Assembly: GCF_002252445.1 (NCBI RefSeq)
Contig: NZ_NNRJ01000010.1
Span: forward strand, 1-64,000
Length of the DNA: 64,000 nt
From: Brucella thiophenivorans
GTDB lineage: Bacteria; Pseudomonadota; Alphaproteobacteria; Rhizobiales; Rhizobiaceae
Reading direction: 5' to 3'
Part shown: one piece after another, positions 17,773 through 26,422 of the stretch
Numbering within the stretch: the stretch's first letter is position 1
Layout: each line of letters starts with the position of its first letter
Position numbers and translations under genes: made by a program
The notes under the pieces: model-generated
Database searches by the model: none
The model's input: the letters and a program-made list of their open reading frames with translations, nothing else
What the model was told of the DNA's origin: nothing

Positions 17773-18849
17773 TTATGCAGCAGGCTTGGACTTTTCCGCC
17801 TGAAGCTGCTGCTTGTGTCGCAGCAACATACCGTAAAGATCACGCGGCTCATCCGGATCGGCGAGCAGATCAAGCTGCACGTAGAAGCCCGTATCCTTCA
17901 GCTTATCGCGAACATAGCGCAGCGCCGAAAAATCTTCCGTGGCGAAACCAACCGAGTCGAACAGCGTAATCTGACGCGCATCCTTGCGGCCTTCGGTTTT
18001 GCCGGTAATCACTTCCCACAATTCATTGACCGGATAGTCATCGGGCAGCTGCTGAATTTCACCTTCAATGCGGGTCTGGGGTGGATACTCGACAAAAATG
18101 TCCGAACGGCGGAGAATATCGCCATGTAGCTCGGTTTTGCCGGGACAGTCGCCACCAACCGCATTGATGTGAACACCAGCGCCCACCAAGTTATCGGTCA
18201 GGATGGTTGCATTGAGCTTATCGGCAGTAACAGTTGTGATAATTTCCGCACCCTCAACGACTTCCTCAACGTCCTTGCAGATCGTGATTTCGATGCCAGT
18301 GCCCTGAAGATTACGGGCGCATTTTTCCGAAGCGCTGCGATCAATATCGTAAAGCCGCAGCTTATCGATGCCCAGTATGGCTTTGAAAGCCAGCGCCTGA
18401 AACTCGCTTTGCGCACCATTGCCGATGATTGCCATGGTCCGTGCATTCTTTGGTGCAAGATGCTTGGCGGCAACTGCGGACGTTGCAGCCGTACGCAATG
18501 CAGTCAGGATGGTCATTTCGGTCAAAAGCATCGGATAACCATTGCCCACATCCGAAAGCACACCAAATGCCGTCACCGTCTGCAAACCATCGCGGGTGTT
18601 CTTCGGATGGCCGTTCACATATTTGAAGCCGTAAAGCGTCCCATCGCTTGTCGGCATCAGTTCGATCACGCCTTCATCGGAATGCGAAGCCACGCGCGGC
18701 GTCTTGTCGAAGCTTTCCCAGCGGCGAAAATCTTCTTCCACGTAATCAGCGAGTTCCTTTAGAAAGGTTTCAACGCCAACAGAAAGAACCAGCTTCATCA
18801 TGTGATCGACACTGACGAAAGGCACGATATTGAGGTTAGGCTGCGTCAT
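17773..18849 (-). CDS. ocd: Ornithine cyclodeaminase
   Basis: This 358-residue NAD-dependent enzyme of the ornithine cyclodeaminase/mu-crystallin family converts L-ornithine to L-proline and ammonia. The Rossmann nucleotide-binding loop is visible as IIGNGAQSEFQALAF, and the active-site region contains AVGGDCPGKTEL. The start is taken at the second of two adjacent ATG codons, with GGGAG five bases before it. The upstream open frame to 18981 overlaps the arginase end and lacks a start signal. With the upstream arginase gene this completes arginine to ornithine to proline catabolism. A REP-like palindrome lies in the 128-base gap between the two genes. Confidence 0.93.
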   Translation of the reverse strand: MTQPNLNIVPFVSVDHMMKLVLSVGVETFLKELADYVEEDFRRWESFDKTPRVASHSDEGVIELMPTSDGTLYGFKYVNGHPKNTRDGLQTVTAFGVLSDVGNGYPMLLTEMTILTALRTAATSAVAAKHLAPKNARTMAIIGNGAQSEFQALAFKAILGIDKLRLYDIDRSASEKCARNLQGTGIEITICKDVEEVVEGAEIITTVTADKLNATILTDNLVGAGVHINAVGGDCPGKTELHGDILRRSDIFVEYPPQTRIEGEIQQLPDDYPVNELWEVITGKTEGRKDARQITLFDSVGFATEDFSALRYVRDKLKDTGFYVQLDLLADPDEPRDLYGMLLRHKQQLQAEKSKPAA

Positions 18850-18862
18850 CATTTCTCCCAAA

Positions 18863-18906
18863 GCGCATCCCCAAAAGTTCAAAGTGATTTTCGGAACAAG
18901 ATGCAC
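18863..18906. repeat. REP-like palindrome between arginase and ocd genes
   Basis: An imperfect palindrome GCGCATCCCCAAAAG...CTTTT-type...GATGCAC belongs to the same family as the elements at 48663, 48966, 54243 and 60968. In the minus-strand transcript it lies between the arginase stop and the ocd start. Confidence 0.55.
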
Positions 18907-18977
18907 GTAAAATAAACAGATTGAGCATTCTGCGGCCAGATATTTACATTTAGCACGCCAGAAATGCGGTCTCGCGA

Positions 18978-19898
18978 TCAATAGTTGATAGTTGGGCGGT
19001 CCATGACGCTGCGGCCAAGGAGACTTGCCATCAGATCAACCATCACCGTTGCAGTGCGTCCACGTTCATCGAGAAACGGATTGAGCTCAACGAGGTCGAG
19101 GCTGGTCACTAGCTCGCTGTCATGCAGCATTTCCATAATCAGATGGGCTTCACGGAAGGTAGCGCCACCCGGAACAGTGGTTCCCACGGCAGGCGCAATT
19201 GCCGGATCAAGAAAGTCCACATCAAGGCTGACGTGCAGAAGACCCTTTTCGTCTTTCACGCGCTGAAGGAATTTGCGCAACAACGCCGCCACGCCATGCT
19301 CATCAATAAGGCGCATGTCCATAACCGAAACTTTTGTCTTCTGGATTGCACTGCGTTCCTGAGGATCAACACTGCGAATACCCATCATGCAAACATTAGC
19401 CGGATCAATGGCCGCATCCAGTGCCGGGAAATAGCCTTCAAAGCCTTTCTGACCGGTGTAATAGGCCACCGGTGTGCCATGCAGATTGCCACTGTCGGTG
19501 GTTTCAAGCGTGTGAAAATCCGTATGCGCATCAAGCCAGAGCACAAATTGTTTGCGGCCCATTTCGCTCGCACGACGGGCTATACCCGGAACAGTACCTG
19601 CGGCCAGCAGATGATCGCCACCCAGAAAAATTGGAAAGCCCTCTTCGCTTTCGCGATAGGCTGCATCGCTGATCGCTTCGATCCAGGCAACAGCCTGCGG
19701 CAGCGCCTTAATTGCCTTATTGGGATGGGTCAGCGAACGCAGTTCAGCAGGCTTTAGATTGCCAAGATCGCTAAACTCATGACCCAGCTCACGAATGGCA
19801 TCTGCAATACCGGCTGCGCGATAACCATCAGGCCCCATATTACAGCCCAGACGACCAGTTCCTTCCTGAACAGGCAATCCCAATATCTTGCAATGCAT
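18978..19898 (-). CDS. rocF: Arginase
   Basis: This 306-residue ureohydrolase hydrolyses L-arginine to ornithine and urea. The binuclear manganese motifs are all present: GGDHLL (about residue 92), DAHTDFH (about 124-130) and SLDVDFLDP (about 222-230). The next gene on the strand is ornithine cyclodeaminase, and an Lrp-type regulator is divergent, the arrangement known from Agrobacterium and Brucella arginine catabolism. The product is cytoplasmic. The length is normal. Confidence 0.95.
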   Translation of the reverse strand: MHCKILGLPVQEGTGRLGCNMGPDGYRAAGIADAIRELGHEFSDLGNLKPAELRSLTHPNKAIKALPQAVAWIEAISDAAYRESEEGFPIFLGGDHLLAAGTVPGIARRASEMGRKQFVLWLDAHTDFHTLETTDSGNLHGTPVAYYTGQKGFEGYFPALDAAIDPANVCMMGIRSVDPQERSAIQKTKVSVMDMRLIDEHGVAALLRKFLQRVKDEKGLLHVSLDVDFLDPAIAPAVGTTVPGGATFREAHLIMEMLHDSELVTSLDLVELNPFLDERGRTATVMVDLMASLLGRSVMDRPTINY

Positions 19899-20029
19899 AA
19901 AGTGCTACTCCTGAAAAATTATTGGAATAGATTGATCATTTACCCTTGGCGATGTGAACCATACGGATTGGCAAATTTATCGTTTTGCTTTATCAAATCG
20001 GCAGATTTATATTTCAAATTGGAGAAATC

Positions 20030-20467
20030 ATGGACGAACTGGATGAAAAGCTGATCACGCTTTTACGCCACAACGGTCGTCGCAGCATATCAGATGTCGC
20101 CATCGACCTTGGCGTTTCCCGCGCAACGGTTCGTGCGCGTATGGAACGACTGGAACGCTCCGGCGATATTATCGGCTATACCGTCATCCTGCGCTCGGAT
20201 GCAGTTGATCTTCCGGTTCGCGGCATCATGATGATTGAAATCGAAGGTCATGTCGCCGATCGTGTGGTCAAGTCGCTCGGCGGCTTTTCGGAAATATCGG
20301 CAGTGCACACCACCAACGGACGCTTTGACTTGATCGTAGAGCTGGGCGCGGCAACGCTCACCGATTTTGATGCAGTTCTGCGTCGCATTCGATTGGTGCC
20401 AGGCATCAAGGCCAGTGAAACCAATCTGCTGTTAGCCACCCCGCGCTCAACGAGGGCCCGCCTGTAA
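20030..20467 (+). CDS. Lrp/AsnC-family regulator of arginine catabolism
   Basis: This 145-residue regulator has an N-terminal helix-turn-helix (DVAIDLGVSRATVRARMERLE) and a C-terminal ligand-binding RAM domain. The start ATG 20030 follows a GGAG site; the longer frame from 19985 is not needed. It is divergent from arginase, separated by about 130 AT-rich bases, and probably controls that operon in response to an amino acid such as arginine or ornithine. A bidirectional terminator follows. Confidence 0.88.
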   Translation: MDELDEKLITLLRHNGRRSISDVAIDLGVSRATVRARMERLERSGDIIGYTVILRSDAVDLPVRGIMMIEIEGHVADRVVKSLGGFSEISAVHTTNGRFDLIVELGAATLTDFDAVLRRIRLVPGIKASETNLLLATPRSTRARL

Positions 20468-20470
20468 TAA

Positions 20471-20504
20471 AAAAGCCCGACACTTTGCCGGGCTTTTTGT
20501 TTTT
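20471..20504. terminator. Bidirectional terminator between lrp-type gene and nemA
   Basis: AAAAGCCCG (20471-20479) pairs with CGGGCTTTT (20489-20497), with T-runs on both strands, between two convergent genes. Confidence 0.85.
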
Positions 20505-20508
20505 ATGA

Positions 20509-21624
20509 TCAGGCGAGAACCGGATAATCTGTATATCCCTTGGCACCGCCGCCATACATATTCTGCTGGTCGAGTTCATTGAGCGGTGAATTGTCCTTCA
20601 GACGACGCACGAGATCCGGGTTGGAAATGAATGGCTTGCCAAAAGCAACCACGTCGGCAGCACCACTGGCGATGGCTTCTTCGGCCAGTTCACGGTCATA
20701 ACCATTATTGACCATCCACGCGCCTTCCCCACCGGCATCGCGATAGACCTGCTTGAAACGTGCATAATCAAATGGCTGCGGTCCCTGCTGGAAGTCACGC
20801 GGTCCGCCCGTAGCCCCTTCAATGATGTGGATATAAGCAAGACCATAAGAGGCAAGCTTTTCGATTACGTAATCAAACAACGGCTGTGGATCAGAATCAG
20901 ATGCGTCATTGGCAGGCGTAACAGGTGAAAGACGGATACCGACCTTGCCCGCACCAACAACCTTGGTGATTGCATCCACCACTTCAAACAGGAAGCGTGC
21001 GCGGTTTTCGATTGAGCCACCATATTCATCGGTCCGATGATTGCTGTCCGAACGCAGGAACTGATCAATCAGATAGCCGTTTGCTGCGTGGATTTCGATA
21101 CCGTCAAAACCAGCGACTTCAACTGCGTCCTTGGCAGCCTTTGCATAGGTCGCAACGATTTCTGGAAGCTCGCTCTTTTCAAGCGCGCGTGGTTCCGATG
21201 TTGGCGCAAATTCGCCGGTGCCGTCGGGATGCACGAGATAGGTCTTTGACTTAGCCGTAATGGCCGAAGGTGCAACCGGCTTGCCGCCATTTGGCTGCAA
21301 TGTATCATGCGAGATACGGCCAACATGCCACATCTGAACGACAATCTTGCCGCCTGCGCTGTGAACAGCATCGGTCACACGCTTCCAGCCTGCAAGCTGC
21401 TCATCAGAATAAAGGCCCGGAACATCGGCATAGCCTTGTCCCTGATGGCTGATCGGCGTTGCTTCGGTGATGATTAGACCCGCACTTGCGCGCTGTTCAT
21501 AATAGGTGACGTTGAGATCGTTCGGCACCGCCTTTGGCGAACGATTGCGCGTCAACGGCGCCATCACAATGCGATTGCCAAGCTCTAAGTCGCCGATGGT
21601 GACAGGATCAAACAGTGAAGCCAT
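20509..21624 (-). CDS. nemA: Old yellow enzyme-family NADH:flavin oxidoreductase
   Basis: This 371-residue FMN-dependent TIM-barrel ene-reductase begins with FDPVTIGDLELGNRIVMAPLTR. Substrate-binding residues are in GFDGIEIHAANGYLIDQFL, and YGGSIENRARF is present. Family members reduce activated C=C bonds, N-ethylmaleimide, nitrate esters or nitro-aromatics with NAD(P)H. An ArsR-type regulator lies 30 bases upstream on the same strand, suggesting induction by electrophiles. The ribosome site AAGGAA precedes the start. The natural substrate is not deducible. Confidence 0.93.
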   Translation of the reverse strand: MASLFDPVTIGDLELGNRIVMAPLTRNRSPKAVPNDLNVTYYEQRASAGLIITEATPISHQGQGYADVPGLYSDEQLAGWKRVTDAVHSAGGKIVVQMWHVGRISHDTLQPNGGKPVAPSAITAKSKTYLVHPDGTGEFAPTSEPRALEKSELPEIVATYAKAAKDAVEVAGFDGIEIHAANGYLIDQFLRSDSNHRTDEYGGSIENRARFLFEVVDAITKVVGAGKVGIRLSPVTPANDASDSDPQPLFDYVIEKLASYGLAYIHIIEGATGGPRDFQQGPQPFDYARFKQVYRDAGGEGAWMVNNGYDRELAEEAIASGAADVVAFGKPFISNPDLVRRLKDNSPLNELDQQNMYGGGAKGYTDYPVLA

Positions 21625-21654
21625 GGGTATTTTCCTTCGGATTGAGAGAAATAT

Positions 21655-21963
21655 TCAAAGTGTGGAAAGAGCGGCGAGAAAGGCGGAAATCGCCTTTTCA
21701 TCACGTTTATAGAAAGTCCATTGCCCGACGCGCTGCGGCACGATCAGGCCCGCCTTCGTCAGAACAGAGAGGTGGCCGGAAACAGTGGATTGCGACAGAC
21801 CACAGCGTTCAAACTGCCCAGCACATACGCCCATCTCCAGAGACATATGCTGCTCGCAAAAATGCTTCTCCGGCTCTTTGAGCCAGTTGAGAATCTCAAG
21901 GCGCACCGGATTGGCGAGTGCTTTGAGAATCTCGTCCTTCGCTGTGAGCTGTTCTTCCGGCAT
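21655..21963 (-). CDS. ArsR-family regulator, probable repressor of nemA
   Basis: This 102-residue winged-helix regulator has LKALANPVRLEILNWL near the N-terminus and recognition helix SQSTVSGHLSVLTKAGLI. The start at MPEEQ is supported by a GAGG site eight bases upstream; the longer open frame to 22077 runs into the promoter. Three cysteines (Cys36, Cys47, Cys54) precede or flank the recognition helix. They could sense metals, oxidants or electrophiles. It is in operon order with nemA. Two 17-base direct repeats spaced 22 bases apart lie just upstream and may be its operator. Confidence 0.85.
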   Translation of the reverse strand: MPEEQLTAKDEILKALANPVRLEILNWLKEPEKHFCEQHMSLEMGVCAGQFERCGLSQSTVSGHLSVLTKAGLIVPQRVGQWTFYKRDEKAISAFLAALSTL

Positions 21964-21990
21964 TTGTCTGGCCTCGCTGATCTTTATGCA

Positions 21991-22029
21991 TATCGCTATT
22001 TCCCGATATATGTATCGCTCATTTCCGAT
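21991..22029. promoter_or_regulatory. Tandem operator-like repeats upstream of arsR-nemA
   Basis: Two near-identical 17-base direct repeats, TATCGCTATTTCCCGAT (21991-22007) and TATCGCTCATTTCCGAT (22013-22029), are spaced 22 bases start to start, about two helical turns. Between them CGATA (22004-22008) and TATCG (22013-22017) form an inverted repeat. The position, 28-66 bases upstream of the regulator start, fits autoregulation. Confidence 0.5.
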
Positions 22030-22166
22030 TTTTAAAGACCATGTTCGTTCACAGGCGCGTGAACAAAGAATATACATGCTTTCCTGTGGACCATTATGTC
22101 GGTCGTGATTGCGTCAAAAACCTATCCGACTATGTTCAGACTAGATATTTTGAATTGGAATGAATA

Positions 22167-24509
22167 ATGGCCAACGACATCAAGCGCATTGCCGCAATCA
22201 TTGCAGCGGAGATCAACGCAAAGCCCGAACAGGCAGTTGCCGCCATTGGTCTTCTGGATGAAGGCTCAACCGTGCCGTTTGTCGCGCGCTACCGCAAGGA
22301 AGTCACCGGCGGGCTTGACGACACGCAACTACGCACGCTGGATGAGCGACTTTCTTATCTGCGTGAGCTTGAGGCGCGGCGCACTTCCATTCTGGAATCA
22401 ATCCGCGGACAGGAAAAGCTGACGCCGGAACTCGAACTGAAAATTGCTGCTGTTCAGACCAAAGCAGAACTTGAAGATCTTTATCTGCCCTATAAGCCCA
22501 AGCGCCGCACCAAAGCCGAAATTGCGCGCGAACGCGGCCTTGGGCCACTGGCCGAAACCATCCTGACGGACCGCAGGCTCGTACCCGCCGATATTGCGGC
22601 GCAATATGTCACTGGCGATGTCGCTGATTTAAAGGCTGCACTTGATGGTGCACGCGACATCATTGCCGAAGGTTTTTCGGAAAACGCCGAACTCATCGGC
22701 AATTTGCGCAATTACCTCAAAGACCGTGCGGTATTGCGCTCGCGTGTCGTGGACGGCAAGCAAGAAGCTGGCGCGAAATTCTCGGATTATTTCGATCATT
22801 TTGAACGCTGGGCAAATGTTGCAGGCCACCGCGCTCTGGCGATGCTACGCGGTCGCAACGAGGATTTTCTGTCACTCGATATTGAAATCGATGCCGACGA
22901 TACTTCCCCTGTCAAACCCGTCGAGCGCAAAATCGCAGCCGCTTACAACATCGGTGCAACCCTGCCCGGTGATCGCTGGCTGATGGAAGTCGCGGGTTGG
23001 GCGTGGCGCGTCAAACTTTCGCTGTCCTTGTCGCTCGATCTCATGCGCGACCTGCGTGAACGTTCTGAAGAAGAAGCAATCAACGTTTTTGCGCGCAACC
23101 TCAAAGACCTGTTGTTAGCTGCACCTGCCGGTTCGCGTGCAACCATGGGCCTTGATCCGGGCATCCGCACCGGCGTGAAAGTCGCAATCGTCGATGAAAC
23201 CGGAAAGCTGCTCGACACAACGACAGTCTACCCGTTTCCGCCCAAGAACGATGTGCGCGGCACGCAGGCCGAGCTTGCAAACCTGATCCGCAAACACAAG
23301 ATCGAGCTGATTGCGATTGGAAACGGCACCGGAAGCCGCGAAACCGAAAGGCTGGTCGTGGACATGCTCTCCGACATGCCAGCGCCAAAGCCGCTCAAAG
23401 TCATTGTGTCGGAAGCGGGTGCATCGGTCTATTCAGCCTCCGCAACCGCTGCGGCTGAATTCCCGCAACTTGATGTGTCGCTGCGCGGTGCGGTCTCGAT
23501 TGCACGCCGTTTGCAAGACCCATTGGCAGAGCTTGTGAAAATCGAGCCAAAATCCATTGGCGTCGGTCAGTATCAGCACGACGTCGACCAGGTCCGGCTT
23601 GCCCGCTCGCTGGACGCCGTGGTTGAAGACGCCGTGAACGCTGTCGGTGTCGATCTCAACATGGCATCCGCGCCGCTCCTCGCACGTGTCTCCGGTCTCG
23701 GAAAATCTCTCGCGGAAGCAATCGTTGCGCATCGTGACGAAGTCGGAGCTTTCAAGAACCGTAAAGAACTTTTAAAAGTCGCCCGCCTTGGCAACCGCGC
23801 GTTTGAACAATGCGCAGGCTTTTTGCGTATCGCGAACGGCACCGAGCCGCTCGATGCGTCCTCCGTTCACCCGGAAGCCTATGGTGTTGCCAAGAAGATC
23901 GTTTCTGCCTGCGGCCGCGATGTGCGTAGCCTCATGGGTGATAGCGCAGCACTTAAGGCGCTCGATCCACGCGTCTTTGTCGATGAGCGCTTTGGTCTGC
24001 CGACCGTGCGCGACATCATTGCGGAACTCGACAAGCCGGGCCGCGATCCACGTCCGGGCTTTAAAACCGCAACTTTTGCGGATGGCATTGATGACATCAA
24101 AGACCTGAAACCCGGCATGATGCTCGAAGGTACAGTGACGAATGTTGCAGCTTTCGGCGCATTCGTCGACATCGGCGTGCATCAGGACGGGCTTGTTCAC
24201 GTCTCACAGCTTGCTGATAAGTTTGTCAAAGACCCGCATGAAGTGGTCAAGGCTGGCGATGTGGTGAAAGTCCGCGTGACAGAAGTCGACGTGCCACGCA
24301 AGCGCATTGGCCTCACAATGCGCAAAGAGGGTGGCGAAGCCACCGGGCGTAAAGAGGGTGGCACAACGCTTGCGCCTCGCGAGACTGGCCCGCGCGATCA
24401 GCGACCTATTCAGAATGGGGCAAAAAACTTCACGCCACCGCGCAAGCAGGAACAGCCTTCAACCGGCGGCTTTGGTGCCGCCTTGCTTGAGGCTATGAAA
24501 AAGAAATAA
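22167..24509 (+). CDS. tex: Tex family RNA-binding transcription accessory protein
   Basis: This 780-residue nucleic-acid binding protein matches Tex over its whole length. It has an N-terminal helical domain with [17 protein letters not shown], then a YqgF/RNase H-like domain (about 330-460, with [16 protein letters not shown]). Helix-hairpin-helix repeats (about 490-560) are followed by an S1 RNA-binding domain (about 645-720, [24 protein letters not shown]). The basic C-terminal tail is low in complexity. Tex affects transcription and is implicated in toxin expression and stress survival in several bacteria. It is divergent from the arsR-nemA unit. Confidence 0.96.
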   Translation: MANDIKRIAAIIAAEINAKPEQAVAAIGLLDEGSTVPFVARYRKEVTGGLDDTQLRTLDERLSYLRELEARRTSILESIRGQEKLTPELELKIAAVQTKAELEDLYLPYKPKRRTKAEIARERGLGPLAETILTDRRLVPADIAAQYVTGDVADLKAALDGARDIIAEGFSENAELIGNLRNYLKDRAVLRSRVVDGKQEAGAKFSDYFDHFERWANVAGHRALAMLRGRNEDFLSLDIEIDADDTSPVKPVERKIAAAYNIGATLPGDRWLMEVAGWAWRVKLSLSLSLDLMRDLRERSEEEAINVFARNLKDLLLAAPAGSRATMGLDPGIRTGVKVAIVDETGKLLDTTTVYPFPPKNDVRGTQAELANLIRKHKIELIAIGNGTGSRETERLVVDMLSDMPAPKPLKVIVSEAGASVYSASATAAAEFPQLDVSLRGAVSIARRLQDPLAELVKIEPKSIGVGQYQHDVDQVRLARSLDAVVEDAVNAVGVDLNMASAPLLARVSGLGKSLAEAIVAHRDEVGAFKNRKELLKVARLGNRAFEQCAGFLRIANGTEPLDASSVHPEAYGVAKKIVSACGRDVRSLMGDSAALKALDPRVFVDERFGLPTVRDIIAELDKPGRDPRPGFKTATFADGIDDIKDLKPGMMLEGTVTNVAAFGAFVDIGVHQDGLVHVSQLADKFVKDPHEVVKAGDVVKVRVTEVDVPRKRIGLTMRKEGGEATGRKEGGTTLAPRETGPRDQRPIQNGAKNFTPPRKQEQPSTGGFGAALLEAMKKK

Positions 24510-24849
24510 TCTCAAGCCGCCAATTAAGCCTGCGCAACGACGATGGACAAAGCAAGATGAGCTGGAACGGCGCTGGCCCGTTTCAGCATAGCGTTCAGGG
24601 AAGTTGCGCCCCTGATTTCGGTGTGATTTTCGACTGCATGAGATACTGCTCCAGCATGATTGCGCTGCATACGCGCCGAGATTGAGCAGATACTATCATA
24701 TCGGGAAACGCGATCTGTTCTGTTCATTTTACACCTCAAGAACATATTCCTGAAACATCGTTGGGAATGCAAAATGCCCACACTAAGATATTATCTAAGT
24801 GTGGGCATATCGGATATTCACTTCAATTATATGACGGTGTTCAGGCGCT
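24510..24849. other. Intergenic region after tex
   Basis: This region between convergent tex and the FAD oxidoreductase gene holds a possible small minus-strand gene (24524-24727). An imperfect inverted repeat at 24775-24807 (TGCCCACACT paired with AGTGTGGGCA) may act as a terminator. No classic T-tract is seen. Confidence 0.4.
24524..24727 (-). CDS. Possible small protein of unknown function
   Basis: A 67-residue frame starts at ATG 24727 with GAGG six bases before it, a better ribosome site than most chance frames have. The sequence (MNRTDRVSRYDSICSISARM at the start, then MLKRASAVPAHLALSIVV near the end) matches no family I know. It has no clear membrane helix or motif. It is tail-to-tail with tex. 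Confidence 0.35.
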   Translation of the reverse strand: MNRTDRVSRYDSICSISARMQRNHAGAVSHAVENHTEIRGATSLNAMLKRASAVPAHLALSIVVAQA

Positions 24850-26133
24850 TTAGATAATTATCTCAGCTGCATGCGCCACCTGTGCGCCTGCTTCATAATA
24901 AGCTTCGCGCAGACCACGAAAACTCTGCTCCTTCGGATCGCTAACCGGCAGTGGCAGATCAACTTCCCCGATCTCACCTGAAACCAGCTTTGCAAGATAC
25001 TTGCCGAAAACTGTGCCCGGCGCGATGCCACGTCCATTATAACCCGAGAATCCCACGACATTACGGCCAAGGCGATGGAACTTCGGCAGGCTGTCATTGG
25101 TCATCCCGATCTTACCGTACCATTCCGACTCAAATTCCACTTCGCCGATTTGCGGGAAGAGACGCTTGAGCGACTTCTTTGCCCATGCCTTATGCACACT
25201 CGAACCCGTATTGCGCAGTGCACCAACGCTGCCGAACACAAGACGACCCTGCTGATCAAAACGGAAGGAGGACAGAACTTCCTTGGTATCCCAGGCACCC
25301 TGACGTTCCGGCAGAATGCTCTTCTTCACATTGTCTGAAAGCGGCTTTGTCGCCATGTTGAAATAGGGCAGATGCACCAGTTCCGCGCGCACCTCTGCCC
25401 ACGGCACATTGGTATAGGCATTAGTTGCAACGACAACCCAGTTAGCCGTAACCGTACCCTCAGCAGTCTTGACCACCCATTTGCCGTTTTGTTCACTGGC
25501 GCCTGTCACCGGGCTTGCGGTAAATATTTGCGCACCGGCAGCAACGGCAGCACTGGCAAGCCCGCGCACATAGGCGAGCGGCTGAATTGTACCGGCGCGC
25601 AGATCGAGCAGCGATCCGGAATAGGCCTTGGTGCCGACTTTGGCTTCGGTTTCCTGCGCGTTGAGCAGCTTCACGTTTGCACCGCGCCGCGCCCACTGCT
25701 CATAGCGAGCTTCAATATCTTTGAGGCCGTTTTTACCTACTGAACAATGAAGCGTGCCTTGCTTTTCAACTTCGCAAGCAATCTTGTGCTTCTCAATCAG
25801 TTCAAAAACGAGCTTTGGGGCATTGCCGAGCACGTCGAGCAGACGGTCACCATATTGCTGACCAAGCACGCCCGGCAGATCATCCGGCATGACCCACATG
25901 CCAGCATTGACGAGGCCCACATTGCGGCCCGAACCGCCATAGCCGATTTCAATGCCTTCCAGCACGACAGCGTTGGTGCCTTTTTCAGCCAGATGCAAAG
26001 CCGTCGAAAGGCCGGTAAATCCGCCGCCGACAATCACCACATCGGCAGACAGATCACCTTTCAGCGATGTGGTCTTTGGTGCGGCTGGAGCTGTCTTCTC
26101 CCAAAGACCATGCGAGCGAGGATCGTTCAACAT
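24850..26133 (-). CDS. amaA: FAD-dependent amine oxidase, probable L-pipecolate oxidase (AmaA-like)
   Basis: This roughly 427-residue flavoenzyme of the DadA/glycine oxidase family has FAD-binding ADVVIVGGGFTGLSTALHLAE near residue 30 and a C-terminal GYNGRGIAPGTVFGKYLA. The family also includes gamma-glutamylputrescine oxidase. The specific call rests on context: the next genes encode a LysR regulator, a 2-oxoadipate dioxygenase/decarboxylase and an antiquitin-type semialdehyde dehydrogenase, the enzymes that follow L-pipecolate oxidase in lysine catabolism. It would turn L-pipecolate into piperideine-6-carboxylate. ATG 26133 is preferred over an upstream TTG at 26142; neither has a strong ribosome site. 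Confidence 0.7.
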   Translation of the reverse strand: MLNDPRSHGLWEKTAPAAPKTTSLKGDLSADVVIVGGGFTGLSTALHLAEKGTNAVVLEGIEIGYGGSGRNVGLVNAGMWVMPDDLPGVLGQQYGDRLLDVLGNAPKLVFELIEKHKIACEVEKQGTLHCSVGKNGLKDIEARYEQWARRGANVKLLNAQETEAKVGTKAYSGSLLDLRAGTIQPLAYVRGLASAAVAAGAQIFTASPVTGASEQNGKWVVKTAEGTVTANWVVVATNAYTNVPWAEVRAELVHLPYFNMATKPLSDNVKKSILPERQGAWDTKEVLSSFRFDQQGRLVFGSVGALRNTGSSVHKAWAKKSLKRLFPQIGEVEFESEWYGKIGMTNDSLPKFHRLGRNVVGFSGYNGRGIAPGTVFGKYLAKLVSGEIGEVDLPLPVSDPKEQSFRGLREAYYEAGAQVAHAAEIII

Positions 26134-26253
26134 TGAAGGCAACCATTTCTTATTTTGGAAAACTGGCGGTTTTTACCGTCGCAACTATTTCATGCTGTGG
26201 AAGCCACAAGAACAGCAATATTTCTGCAACAATTCATGCCGGTTGGGAATGAC

Positions 26254-26331
26254 CTAGTGTGGTGGATTTGAAGTTCCTATCATTTGTGTTGCATTCACGT
26301 TTAGGAACTTCAAATCCGTAAACCACACTAG
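26254..26331. repeat. 78-bp near-perfect palindromic element A
   Basis: Arms CTAGTGTGGTGGATTTGAAG and beyond (26254-26278) pair with 26303-26331, interrupted by a four-base bulge (GTAA), around a 24-base loop. Both ends read CTAG, so it looks like a short MITE-type or REP-type insertion. It lies between the 5' end of the oxidase gene and the 3' end of the LysR gene. Confidence 0.85.
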
Positions 26332-26344
26332 ATTCAAAATTTTA

Positions 26345-26421
26345 CTCGTATGGCTTAGAACCCGAAATTCGCACCGAGAAACTGCTTCAAAGTGATACGA
26401 ATTTCGCGTTCGCCATACTAG
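26345..26421. repeat. Palindromic element B, adjacent to element A
   Basis: GTATGGC (26348-26354) pairs with GCCATAC (26412-26418), and CGAAATTCG (26363-26371) pairs with CGAATTTCG (26398-26406). The sequence differs from element A but has the same size and design, and also ends next to CTAG. It lies immediately after the LysR stop region. Confidence 0.8.
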
Positions 26422-26422
26422 A

